Below, piece after piece: positions 38,404 through 46,648 of a stretch of 64,000 nucleotides of DNA (positions are counted from its first letter, which is position 1; the number at the start of each line of letters is the position of its first letter). This DNA is from Verrucomicrobiota bacterium (lineage in GTDB: Bacteria > Verrucomicrobiota > Verrucomicrobiia > CAIQCK01): contig JACRJX010000009.1 in the NCBI GenBank assembly GCA_016235595.1, positions 62,001 to 126,000 on the forward strand, in the 5' to 3' direction. The notes under the pieces are model-generated. The model saw nothing but the letters and a program-made list of their open reading frames with translations, did no database searches and was not told the DNA's origin. The position numbers and the translations under genes are program-made.

Positions 38404-39189
38404 CTACCGCGTCTTTCCCGCCGTCCAGCGAATGGCTTGGGCAACGAGCCGGCAGTAGTTCGGATTCTCGTAGGCAAGATGATCGTGGCCAAGTTGGAGA
38501 TAGGCGACGCGAGCCTTGCCGTAGGTGTGCGTCCAGCCGACGGTGGGCGAACTCAGCGGCTCATCGGTGGTCAGCAACGGTTTGACCTCCGGGCGAATGT
38601 CGTAACCCTTGTAGGTCTCGTCGGTAATCTCAAAGTCCTTCAGCCCGCGCGCGATCGGATGCTTCGCGTCGGCTATATGAACATTCATCTTCACGCCATG
38701 TTTCCACTGGCAACGCGCTTTCTCGACGCCGTTGACGAGGGTGGGCTTCAGATAGTAGCGCGCGCCGAACATCTTCGGATACTCCTCCCAATCCTGATAG
38801 TTGGCGATGGCGTGATGCAGCACCACCAATCCCTTGCCACTCTTGAGCAGGGCGACGAAATCCGCCTTCGTTTCGTCGGTGATCTTCTGCCACATGTCGT
38901 AGAGCACGATGACATCATACGACTTGGCGGCGTCGGGCCGGAGCTTCGCCGCCATGGGATCGGCCGCCGGAGCGTTCTTGTCTTTGGGATTGGGATGCTC
39001 CACCGCCTCGAATGTGATCTCCGGGTTGTCCTCGAACACCTTGAAGAACTGCGGCTTCTCAAAAGCATGTCCGCCGGTCACCAGCAGCACGCGAATCTTG
39101 CCCGGTGCAGCTTGTTCGCCCGCTGCAAGTTGGGGCGTCATCCACGCCGCCATCAACACCGCCATAAGAACTGGAAGCATTTTTCTCAT
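38404..39189 (-). CDS. Secreted ThuA domain protein
   Basis: 261 residues. Signal peptide (MLPVLMAVLMAAWMTPQLAAG, about 4-24), then a ThuA-like class I glutamine-amidotransferase fold: VLLVTGGHAFEK (about 34-45), KGLVVLHHAIANYQDW (about 122-137), GWTHTYGKARVAYLQLGHD near 225-243 and the ending YCRLVAQAIRWTAG. ThuA was first named in trehalose utilisation; related exported proteins of this family are abundant in the Verrucomicrobiota and Planctomycetota and their activity is uncertain. Transcribed in the same direction as the phosphoesterase gene upstream (56 bases apart), so an operon is likely. Confidence 0.85.
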   Translation of the reverse strand: MRKMLPVLMAVLMAAWMTPQLAAGEQAAPGKIRVLLVTGGHAFEKPQFFKVFEDNPEITFEAVEHPNPKDKNAPAADPMAAKLRPDAAKSYDVIVLYDMWQKITDETKADFVALLKSGKGLVVLHHAIANYQDWEEYPKMFGARYYLKPTLVNGVEKARCQWKHGVKMNVHIADAKHPIARGLKDFEITDETYKGYDIRPEVKPLLTTDEPLSSPTVGWTHTYGKARVAYLQLGHDHLAYENPNYCRLVAQAIRWTAGKTR

Positions 39190-39245
39190 CGTCTTGTTGT
39201 CCTTTCCATCAGATGGGCCGAGTTCGCAGGTTCGCTGCCGGCCGG

Positions 39246-41645
39246 TCAGCGTTTACACACCAGGACCGGCATGTTGCCAACAGCGACCTTGGTGTCCGCC
39301 GGCAATGGCCGTGTCAGCCCGGTCTCGATGTCAACCACTGTCGCGCCGGTGCGCTGGGCGCCGAGCGTGACCCGCACCGGGTTGCCGTCGGTCCAGAGCG
39401 CCTCCACAAACCGCGGCGGGGCATCGAAGCGCAGCCAGTGAATCTGTTCGTGCGAGTCCATCGTCCGCCGCATCGGATCGCCGAGCGCGGTCGCAACCAC
39501 CTGAAGCGCGCGGAATGCCGGCGTCGGGTCGCAATTGCGGTCCAGCAGCGCGCCTGAGTCGGCGGCAACGGACGGCAGGACATTGACGATAACGCCAAGA
39601 CCGTAGGTGAACAGGAACAGTTGCACCACCTGCGCGGGCGCAGAGGGCGGATTGGCGATATCGAACCAGAACACCATTCTCGGATGCTTCACGCGAAGCT
39701 GTTCGATCTGCCGCGCCAGTTCACGACCGGTCTTGCCCTGGCCGTCGAGAGTCACCGACACCCAGATGGCGCCCGCCGCGGCGGCGTCAGCGATTTTGTC
39801 CGGTGTCACCGGCCCGAACATAAGCTGGTTTTCTTTCGCACCGGCGTGCATGGCGGCGTTGAAAATTTCCGCGTTCGGCGCTTCCACCAACGCTGCCAGC
39901 CGGCCGACCGTGCGAAGAGCGTCGCTCACGATGCGCGGTTCCGGCGGCAGACTCATCACCGGCCGCTGGCCAAGCCGCCGGGACACCGCCAGCGCACGCA
40001 TGTAGTCCTCCGTGTTGATCGCGCCGATGATGCGCACGTAACGAACGCCGAGGTCGGCCGCCTCCAGCAGCGGGCTATCGAGCCGTGTGGGCGCGCTGCC
40101 GCCGGCACATGACGAGGCATGGACGGCAACGGCGCGGAGTTGTTGCTCGCCGTTGAACGCTTCAAACTCCATCAGTTGGAAGGAATACTTCGCCGGCTTG
40201 CCGCCGTCCCCGGACAGGCGCGATGCGACGACGGCAATCGCCAGCGCCTGTTGCGGCGCAAAGTTCACCGTCACCTGCGCGTTTGCTGCCGGCCGGAAAC
40301 GGGAGCATTGTTTCAACGTCGTCCACGTCTTGCCGTCCTCCGTCGCCTGCACGACAAAATCAGTCGGGAAATTCAACGCCGCGCCGGCACTGTCAAACCG
40401 CGGCCACAGCACAACGCGATCCACCGTAACCGGCTCGGCGAACGTCAGCCGGATCCATTCCTGGCATTCGGGTTGGGCGGCGTAAGCGCTGCTCCAGCCG
40501 CTGCGCTCCACCTCCGCCACCGGTTGAGAGCCGCTCCGGCGATTGCCATCCACGACCAGGTCCGGCGCCCAACGCGGCACGATGGTGCGGGGCGCAGCCA
40601 GCATCGTCGCGAGATGACACCGGGCGTTTTCCGCCGACTGCCGCGCCACCAGCAGACTCGCACCAGCCGGTTGTTCCGCCGTGCGCGGCCGAAAGCGGTT
40701 CACGATGACGTCGTCTTCGTAAACGCGCACGAGCAGCCAGCCGAGCTTGGACGGTTCGGTGTGAATCGACTTGAGACCCGGATAAAAACCATAGGAACAT
40801 GCGAACGAGGTGGACGGAGCCGTCAGCAGCAACGCCTCGCTCCACGCGTTCACAATCGGCTGGTGCGCGTGACCAGTGAACACCGCGCGTACCTTGTATT
40901 GGCGGATCAGTTCCAGCAACTGCCCGCGCACCGGCTCGTCAATGAGCTGATAATTGCCCGGGCCCGGGTCGTCCTGTCGGCACCAGAACAACGGCATGTG
41001 GAACCCAAGGATGATCTTCGACCCCTTGGCGGCATCGAGGTCGCCACGAAGCCGGTCCCACTGCGCGCGCTCGGCGGGCAGGCCGGTGTTGAACAACAGG
41101 CAGTTCAGCAGGATCACGCGGCAGCCGGCGCGGTCGATGACGTGGTAGTCGCTCTTGAACTGCTGCCGGAAAAGGTCGAGCCATTCCTGCCGGATCCGAT
41201 TGACCGCGGCCGTCGGCGAGGTCAATGACGGTTTGTTGCCCACATCATGGTTGCCCGGCACGGCGAAGATCGGCGCGCGCGACGCGGCGAGCTGCTCGCG
41301 CGACAGCTTCACCGCGGCCGGCCATTGCGGGTCGGTCGGAAAATGGTTGAGAATGTCACCGAGGTGGATGATGAAATCCACACCCGTCGCCTGCACTTCT
41401 GCCAGCGTCTGTTTCGCCAGCTTCGTGTAGATGTGCTCGCCTTGGCCGTCGGCTGGAAATCCAAAGTGGGTATCGGAAACGACAGCGAATGTCGCCAGCG
41501 GCGGGCGCACAAATGTCGTGTCCAGCGCGCGGCGGACGGTCGCAGCGGGTTCGGCAGCACGGGCGACCCACGGCAAGCCGGCCAGCGACGCGGCGACAAC
41601 GGAACTCTGTTGGACAAACTCGCGGCGGGAGATGGAAGTGTTCAT
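39246..41645 (-). CDS. Exported multidomain calcineurin-like metallophosphoesterase
   Basis: 799 residues from the ATG at 41645, giving a Tat-like signal (SRREFVQQSSVVAASLAG). The phosphoesterase domain has all metal motifs: VVSDTHFG (about 58-65), LGDILNH (about 93-99), PGNHDVG (about 127-133) and GHAHQPI (about 258-264). A central segment (about 375-470) with PTDFVVQATEDGKTWTTL reads like a discoidin (F5/8 type C) carbohydrate-binding domain. The C-terminal 300 residues (RYVRIIGAINTEDYMRAL, then FWFDIANPP) look like a TIM-barrel-like domain without an obvious active site. It probably hydrolyses a phosphodiester in the periplasm. The longer reading to 41750 is rejected. Confidence 0.82.
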   Translation of the reverse strand: MNTSISRREFVQQSSVVAASLAGLPWVARAAEPAATVRRALDTTFVRPPLATFAVVSDTHFGFPADGQGEHIYTKLAKQTLAEVQATGVDFIIHLGDILNHFPTDPQWPAAVKLSREQLAASRAPIFAVPGNHDVGNKPSLTSPTAAVNRIRQEWLDLFRQQFKSDYHVIDRAGCRVILLNCLLFNTGLPAERAQWDRLRGDLDAAKGSKIILGFHMPLFWCRQDDPGPGNYQLIDEPVRGQLLELIRQYKVRAVFTGHAHQPIVNAWSEALLLTAPSTSFACSYGFYPGLKSIHTEPSKLGWLLVRVYEDDVIVNRFRPRTAEQPAGASLLVARQSAENARCHLATMLAAPRTIVPRWAPDLVVDGNRRSGSQPVAEVERSGWSSAYAAQPECQEWIRLTFAEPVTVDRVVLWPRFDSAGAALNFPTDFVVQATEDGKTWTTLKQCSRFRPAANAQVTVNFAPQQALAIAVVASRLSGDGGKPAKYSFQLMEFEAFNGEQQLRAVAVHASSCAGGSAPTRLDSPLLEAADLGVRYVRIIGAINTEDYMRALAVSRRLGQRPVMSLPPEPRIVSDALRTVGRLAALVEAPNAEIFNAAMHAGAKENQLMFGPVTPDKIADAAAAGAIWVSVTLDGQGKTGRELARQIEQLRVKHPRMVFWFDIANPPSAPAQVVQLFLFTYGLGVIVNVLPSVAADSGALLDRNCDPTPAFRALQVVATALGDPMRRTMDSHEQIHWLRFDAPPRFVEALWTDGNPVRVTLGAQRTGATVVDIETGLTRPLPADTKVAVGNMPVLVCKR

Positions 41646-41707
41646 GGCGAAAATAACGTGGACATCGAATCTGCTTACACTAGATTGCATCTCAGATTTT
41701 GCCAGCC

Positions 41708-42430
41708 ATGCCAAACAAATTCCTAAGCCACGACCAACAGCGCGCGCCAAAAGTGGAGCAGCTTTTCACGCAACTGGCGCCGCGCTACGACCTGGCGAAC
41801 GATCTCCAGAGTTTCGGCCTGCACCGCCTCTGGAAACAACGCGTCGTGCGGCTGGCATTGCACGGGGGGGCGGCAAACGCCTGTGTGCTCGATCTCTGCT
41901 GCGGCACCGGTGACATGACGTTCGAGGCACGGCGGCAGGGCGCGGCGCTGGCCGTGGGTGTGGACTTCGCTCAAGCCATGTTGGACGTAGCTCAGCAACG
42001 GCGCAAGGCAGCAGGCGTGGAAGCGGTCTTTGCGCGTGGCGACGCGCTGCGGCTGCCGTTTGCGGATGGCCGTTTCGACGCCGTCACTATCGGCTATGGC
42101 CTGCGGAACGTCGCCGACATCGAGCAATGCCTGCGCGAAATGATCCGCGTGCTCCGGCCCGGCGGACGGCTCGTGATCCTCGATTTCGGCAAGCCTGCCA
42201 ACCGGCTTGTGCGCGCGCTCTACGCCGGCTATTTGCGCGTGGCCCTGCCGTTGATGGGCTGGCTCTTCCACCGTGATCCGCAGACTTATCTCTATATCAT
42301 CGAATCGTTGCGAACATTCCCGGCACAACGCGGCATCGAGATCATGATGCGCCGCGCCGGCATGGCCAACGTGCGCGTGTTCGAGCCGCTTCTGGGAACG
42401 ATGGGGATCAATTATGGCGAACGAGCCTGA
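41708..42430 (+). CDS. menG: Demethylmenaquinone methyltransferase / UbiE family
   Basis: 240 residues from the ATG at 41708; a TTG three codons earlier is possible. SAM-dependent methylation of demethylmenaquinone, the last step of menaquinone synthesis. Seen: FTQLAPRYDLANDLQSFGLHRLWK (UbiE signature; about 19-42), LDLCCGTGDMTFEA (motif I), FADGRFDAVTIGYGLRNV (motif II region), LRPGGRLVILDFGKP (motif III), and YLYIIESLRTFP with the late conserved element. Whether ubiquinone is also made cannot be told; menaquinone is the likelier quinone here. The gene overlaps the next (M48 peptidase) by 17 bases, implying coupled translation. Confidence 0.93.
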   Translation: MPNKFLSHDQQRAPKVEQLFTQLAPRYDLANDLQSFGLHRLWKQRVVRLALHGGAANACVLDLCCGTGDMTFEARRQGAALAVGVDFAQAMLDVAQQRRKAAGVEAVFARGDALRLPFADGRFDAVTIGYGLRNVADIEQCLREMIRVLRPGGRLVILDFGKPANRLVRALYAGYLRVALPLMGWLFHRDPQTYLYIIESLRTFPAQRGIEIMMRRAGMANVRVFEPLLGTMGINYGERA

Positions 42431-43595
42431 CAACACGGCGCAGACACCTCCGTCTGCGGCACCTGGCCCGCCGAATCCGAACGTCCTTGAAGGCGCCGGC
42501 GTTTTGACTGCCAAACGCTATGAGCGCCTCAAGCTCTGGCTGCACCTCGGCGAGCTTGCTTTCGTCGTCGCCGCGCTCGCCGTGTTTTACTTCGCCGGCG
42601 GCTCGCGCTTGTTGGCGGCGTTCGCACGGCAGCTCGGTCATAACGAGTGGGGCACGGTGGCGGTTTACGTTGTCGCGATGCTGGCGGGCGGCTCGCTACT
42701 GACACTTCCGTGGAGTTACTTCGCCGGTTTCCATCTGGAGCACCGTTTCAATCTCTCCAATCAGACGCTCGCCGGCTGGATTTGGGACGAGGTCAAAGGC
42801 TTCGCGCTCACGCTCGTCTTCATGGGTGTCGTCGCCGAGGCCGTCTATGCGTTGCTGCGCGCGACGGGCGCGTGGTGGTGGGCGTGGACGGCGGCTTTCA
42901 TGACCGCATTCTCGCTGTTGCTGAACTTCATCCTGCCGGTGGTCATCATTCCGATCTTCTACAAACTGACGAAACTCGAAGATGAATCGCTGGCGGCAAA
43001 ACTCAGCGCGATGGCCGGGCAGGTTGGCGCGCGAGTCGTCGGCGTGTTCCGCATTGCGCTCGGCGAAAAGACGAAGAAGGCCAACGCCGCCTTCGCCGGG
43101 TTTGGCCGGACGCGGCGGATTCTCCTCGGCGATACGCTGCTGGCGAACTTTTCCGCGCCCGAGATTGAGCTGGTGCTGGCGCACGAGCTGGCGCACTTCC
43201 ACTTCCACGACATCTGGAAGAACATGGTGATCGGCGCGGTCCTGACGGCGGGCGGGTTGTGGGCCAGCGATCTCTGGTTGCGAGCGGTGGCGGGCGGCGA
43301 CCTCGCCAATATCGAACACCTGCCGCTGTTGGCGCTGGGCATGATGGTGTTCGGGCTGATCACGTCGCCGCTGACGCGCGCGTGGTCGCGCCGCGCCGAG
43401 TATCGGGCGGACTGGTTTGCGTTGGAGATGACGCGCGACGCGGCGGTGTTCGAGTCGGCGATGCGCAAGCTGGCCGGCCAGAATCTGGCAGATATGGAGC
43501 CGCATCCGGTGGTGGAGTTTCTGTTTCACGATCACCCGGCGCTCTCGAAGCGGATTGCAAAGGCCAGCGAGTGGCGGCAGACTCTCGGAAAATGA
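42414..43595 (+). CDS. M48 family (Ste24-like) membrane zinc metallopeptidase
   Basis: 393 residues with an N-terminal Pro-rich tail, four or more membrane segments before the catalytic domain and two after it, as in CAAX-prenyl protease/Ste24-like enzymes. The zinc site is HELAHFHFHD (about 256-265), with the third ligand in RRAEYRADWFALEM (about 327-340). FHLEHRFNLSNQTLAGWIWD matches the Ste24 N-terminal region. Bacterial members act in membrane-protein quality control; the substrate here is unknown. It begins inside menG and ends in ATGA, where the M28 peptidase gene starts, so all three probably share one transcript. Confidence 0.9.
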   Translation: MANEPDNTAQTPPSAAPGPPNPNVLEGAGVLTAKRYERLKLWLHLGELAFVVAALAVFYFAGGSRLLAAFARQLGHNEWGTVAVYVVAMLAGGSLLTLPWSYFAGFHLEHRFNLSNQTLAGWIWDEVKGFALTLVFMGVVAEAVYALLRATGAWWWAWTAAFMTAFSLLLNFILPVVIIPIFYKLTKLEDESLAAKLSAMAGQVGARVVGVFRIALGEKTKKANAAFAGFGRTRRILLGDTLLANFSAPEIELVLAHELAHFHFHDIWKNMVIGAVLTAGGLWASDLWLRAVAGGDLANIEHLPLLALGMMVFGLITSPLTRAWSRRAEYRADWFALEMTRDAAVFESAMRKLAGQNLADMEPHPVVEFLFHDHPALSKRIAKASEWRQTLGK

Positions 43596-44629
43596 AGAAA
43601 TCAGAGGTCAGAGTTCAGAGAACAGAAGGCAGACCGGCTGCACGCTGGCATTCCGCTCGCTGCCTTCTGCCTGTTGCCTTCTGCCTTTTGCTTTGCGCTC
43701 TTGTTCTCGGCTGCGGGAAGGCTGAAACCACCGGCAAGTCCAAACTGCCGGCGGACCTCGCGGGTCGTTTCGACGCCGCGCGCGCTTGGCGCGATATGGA
43801 GCGCGTCGTTGGTTTTGGCGCGCGGCCGTCGGGGTCGGATGCGCTCGCGCACACGAGAGCTTACATCTTGGAGCAGCTACGCGCCGCATCGTTGCAGGTG
43901 GAGGAACAGGCGTTTGCCACCAACACGCCGCGCGGGCCGATCACGTTCAAGAACATCATCGCCCGCACGCGACCAAACTGCCCCCCGCGGTTCATCATCG
44001 GCGGCCATTACGACACAAAGTGGATGCCGCAGATGAAGTTCGTCGGCGCAAACGACGGTGGCTCCAGCACCGCGGCGTTGCTGGAGATCGCGCGTGTGCT
44101 CGCCGGCCAGCCCGTGGACGCGTGGATCGTCTGGTTCGACGGCGAAGAGGCGGTGCAGGATTACAGCGACAAGGACGGCCTCTATGGCAGCGTTTACATG
44201 ACGAAGGCGCTCAATGCACAGAACAAGCTCCGGGACATCCAGGCGGTGATCGTGCTGGACATGGTCGGCGACAAACGGCTGCAACTGACGATCCCTGATC
44301 CCATGCGGCCCCAGAAAAACAGTTCCAACAGGTGGAGCACGCCGCTGGTGCAACAGGTGCTCGCCGCCGCGGCTTCGCTCGGTCTGCGCGATTACGTCAA
44401 GTTGCTCAACCATCCAATGGTGGACGATCACGCGCCATTCGACTGGAACCGTGTGCCGGCGATCGACCTGATTGATTTCGACTACGGCAACATTCCTCGT
44501 GACAACAATTTCTGGCACACCGACCGCGACACGCTCGACAAATGCGCGCCCGAAAGCCTGCGTATCTCCGGCCAGATTGCGTTGGAGCTGCTGCGGCGGC
44601 TGGAGTTTCATAAATGGCCGCCCAAGTGA
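43592..44629 (+). CDS. M28 family aminopeptidase / glutaminyl cyclase-like lipoprotein
   Basis: 345 residues from the ATG at 43592, which overlaps the previous stop (ATGA). The lipobox LVLGC places a lipid on Cys 41. The zinc-binding pattern of the M28/QC family is present: GGHYDTKW (about 133-140), GANDGGSSTA (about 149-158), WFDGEEA (about 178-184), LDMVGD (about 225-230) and NHPMVDDHAPF (about 270-280). Domain order fits glutaminyl-peptide cyclotransferase-like proteins, but simple aminopeptidase activity is equally possible. The signal peptide is encoded by a repeated TGCCTTCTGCC motif (see repeat at 43623-43685). Confidence 0.87.
   Translation: MKKSEVRVQRTEGRPAARWHSARCLLPVAFCLLLCALVLGCGKAETTGKSKLPADLAGRFDAARAWRDMERVVGFGARPSGSDALAHTRAYILEQLRAASLQVEEQAFATNTPRGPITFKNIIARTRPNCPPRFIIGGHYDTKWMPQMKFVGANDGGSSTAALLEIARVLAGQPVDAWIVWFDGEEAVQDYSDKDGLYGSVYMTKALNAQNKLRDIQAVIVLDMVGDKRLQLTIPDPMRPQKNSSNRWSTPLVQQVLAAAASLGLRDYVKLLNHPMVDDHAPFDWNRVPAIDLIDFDYGNIPRDNNFWHTDRDTLDKCAPESLRISGQIALELLRRLEFHKWPPK
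43623..43685. repeat. Inverted/direct repeat encoding part of a signal peptide
   Basis: CAGAAGGCAG (43623-43632) is the exact reverse complement of CTGCCTTCTG (43660-43669). TGCCTTCTGCC then recurs directly (43661-43671, 43675-43685). The preceding bases (43597-43622) are also low-complexity, AGAGGTCAGAGTTCAGAG. The element overlaps the start of the M28 lipoprotein gene. Confidence 0.6.
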
Positions 44630-44689
44630 ACCGCCGTCCAACCGCGCGCGAGCCGCGATGTCCGTGATGCAATCTCCTCCTTTTATTTC

Positions 44690-46171
44690 ATGAACACACA
44701 CCGACAGAGTTCACGACGCCAGTTCTTGAAGACCTCCGGCGGCGCCCTCGTGGGAGGAGTGCTCGCGGTCCCGGACATTTTTAGCGCCGCAGCTGCGCAG
44801 ACAACAGATGCCAGCAAGGCCACCTCTTCAGGACGGTTGAAACACGATACGGTCCACGCGGCGACGGTGGAAAAGAACCGCGCGTTCATCGCTGAAGCGC
44901 CGCGGCGCACGCGTGTGGCGGCAGACGTGGACGTGCTGGTGGTTGGAGGCGGACCTGCCGGCATTGCGGCGGCCTTGGCGGCGGCCCAACAAGGCGCGCG
45001 CGTATTGATCATCGAGCGTCACGGCATGCTCGGCGGCGTGTGGACGGCCGGGCTGCTCAATCCGCTGTTCGATCATGTGCGGAAAGGTTTCATCGTTGCG
45101 GAACTGGTCCGCCGTTTGCAGGCGGCTGACGCGTGGGTGCCATGGACGATGAGCCACTGCTTCGATATTGAGGCGATGAAGCTCACGCTGGAGACTTGGT
45201 GCGACGAGCGGAAGGTGGACTATTGGTATCACTGCGCCTGCGTCGGCGCCATCGTCGAGAACGGCGCGGTGCGCGGGGTCATCGTGGAAGGCAAGTCGGG
45301 GCGCGAGGCCGTGCTGGCGCGAGTATGTGTGGACGCATCGGGCGACGGAGACCTCGCAGCGTATGCGGGCGCGGGCTATGAGTTCGGACGTGCCGTGGAC
45401 GGGCTTGCGCAGCCCATGACGATGATGTTCGAAATCGAAGGATTGCCGCCGGGCTACCAGCAGCGGACCTCGGAGTCGCTCTACGACGCCATGCGGGAGG
45501 CCATCCGCCGGCACAACCTGCCGTATCAGCTTCCCATCGAGCGGGTCAACTACGCGCCGTGGATCATCAACCTGCCGCGGCCGGGCGCGGCTGTCGTGCA
45601 ACACACGCACATCTACCGCAAGAGCGCGCTCAACACGCGGCAGCTCTCGCGGGCAACGGCCGACGCGCGTCGGCTGGCGCGCGAAGCGGTGGAAGTTCTG
45701 CGCGGCATCCCCGGTTTGGAAAACGTGCGCCTCGTCCAAACAGCGCCCGCCCTCGGCATCCGCGAGGCGCGCCGGGTGCGTGGCGACTACGTGTTGACGC
45801 TTGAAGATCTCCAGGCGGGCCGGCGTTTCCCCGACGCGGTGACATTCGGTGCGTTCGGCGTGGACATCCACGAGCCGGCGCCGGGCGCGGGCGTGCCGAG
45901 CGGCCACCACGCGCGGATGAAACCGTATGAGATTCCGTATCGCTGCCTGCTGCCGGCCGGACTGGAGGGCTTGTTGACGGCCGGACGGTGCATCTCCGGC
46001 ACGCACGAGGCGCACGCGTCGTATCGGGTGACGGGCACATGCATGGGCATGGGGCAAGGCGCGGGCGTTGCAGCCGCGTGGGCAGCAGCGGAGAACACCC
46101 CGCCGCGCCGGTTGGACGGCGCCCAACTGCGAAAACGGTTGGAAGAACTGAAATGCGGTTTTCTTGCCTGA
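44690..46171 (+). CDS. Exported FAD-dependent oxidoreductase
   Basis: 493 residues. A Tat-like signal begins SRRQFLKTSGGALVGG (8-23), consistent with export of a protein folded around FAD. DVDVLVVGGGPAGIAAALAA (about 81-100) is the dinucleotide-binding motif with the acidic residue of the second strand in LIIERHG. DASGDGDLAAYAGAGYEFG lies in the middle of the chain, and the C-terminal GRCISGTHEAHASYRV with GTCMGMGQGAG is the family's FAD-closing motif. This group (FAD_oxidored type) is common among secreted PVC proteins; substrates are largely unknown, probably sugars or related alcohols. It lies 60 bases after the M28 gene. Confidence 0.85.
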   Translation: MNTHRQSSRRQFLKTSGGALVGGVLAVPDIFSAAAAQTTDASKATSSGRLKHDTVHAATVEKNRAFIAEAPRRTRVAADVDVLVVGGGPAGIAAALAAAQQGARVLIIERHGMLGGVWTAGLLNPLFDHVRKGFIVAELVRRLQAADAWVPWTMSHCFDIEAMKLTLETWCDERKVDYWYHCACVGAIVENGAVRGVIVEGKSGREAVLARVCVDASGDGDLAAYAGAGYEFGRAVDGLAQPMTMMFEIEGLPPGYQQRTSESLYDAMREAIRRHNLPYQLPIERVNYAPWIINLPRPGAAVVQHTHIYRKSALNTRQLSRATADARRLAREAVEVLRGIPGLENVRLVQTAPALGIREARRVRGDYVLTLEDLQAGRRFPDAVTFGAFGVDIHEPAPGAGVPSGHHARMKPYEIPYRCLLPAGLEGLLTAGRCISGTHEAHASYRVTGTCMGMGQGAGVAAAWAAAENTPPRRLDGAQLRKRLEELKCGFLA

Positions 46172-46230
46172 CCTGAAACCGTTTGGGCAAATGTTGAAAA
46201 CAACAGACACATTGTGATAGCAAGGAAGTC

Positions 46231-46602
46231 ATGAGCGCGAAAGACACAAGCCATCGGAACATCGGCGGTACGCCAGCGGGAACCAGACTGATCGTGAAGG
46301 TGCGCTGGCTCAAACCTTACGAGGGCGCGCAGAACCACATTTGCATCGGCGAGGTGCTGGCGGAGACCCCGCAATGCCTGAAAGTGCTCGGCAGGACGTA
46401 TCACTTTCGCCGACCGCAGGGCAACATCCGCGCCGTGCAAACCTCCGCCATCAAAGTGCGCTGGATTCCGTGGAATCGCATCGAGATGGTGACGGAACTG
46501 CACCCCGACACCGATTGGCGCAATCTCCAGCTCAAAGTGGATGACAACAACCGCGTCAGCGTGACCGGCTCTGTGGCCCACGGCGAGTTGGTGGCAGACT
46601 GA
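46231..46602 (+). CDS. Hypothetical protein
   Basis: 123 residues; AAGGAAG precedes the ATG closely. No signal peptide, no membrane segment. It is rich in Arg, Trp, Val and His, with RLIVKVRWLKPYEG (about 19-32) and IKVRWIPWNRIEMV (about 73-86) as two similar beta-like stretches sharing a KVRW core. This suggests a small beta-barrel or SH3-like fold of two repeats. No family recognised. It stands between the FAD oxidoreductase (same strand) and the 3' end of the giant gene (opposite strand). Confidence 0.6.
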   Translation: MSAKDTSHRNIGGTPAGTRLIVKVRWLKPYEGAQNHICIGEVLAETPQCLKVLGRTYHFRRPQGNIRAVQTSAIKVRWIPWNRIEMVTELHPDTDWRNLQLKVDDNNRVSVTGSVAHGELVAD

Positions 46603-46648
46603 TCACGAACCTGCAAGGCCCGCCGTCTGCCCAACCACCGAGGCCATT

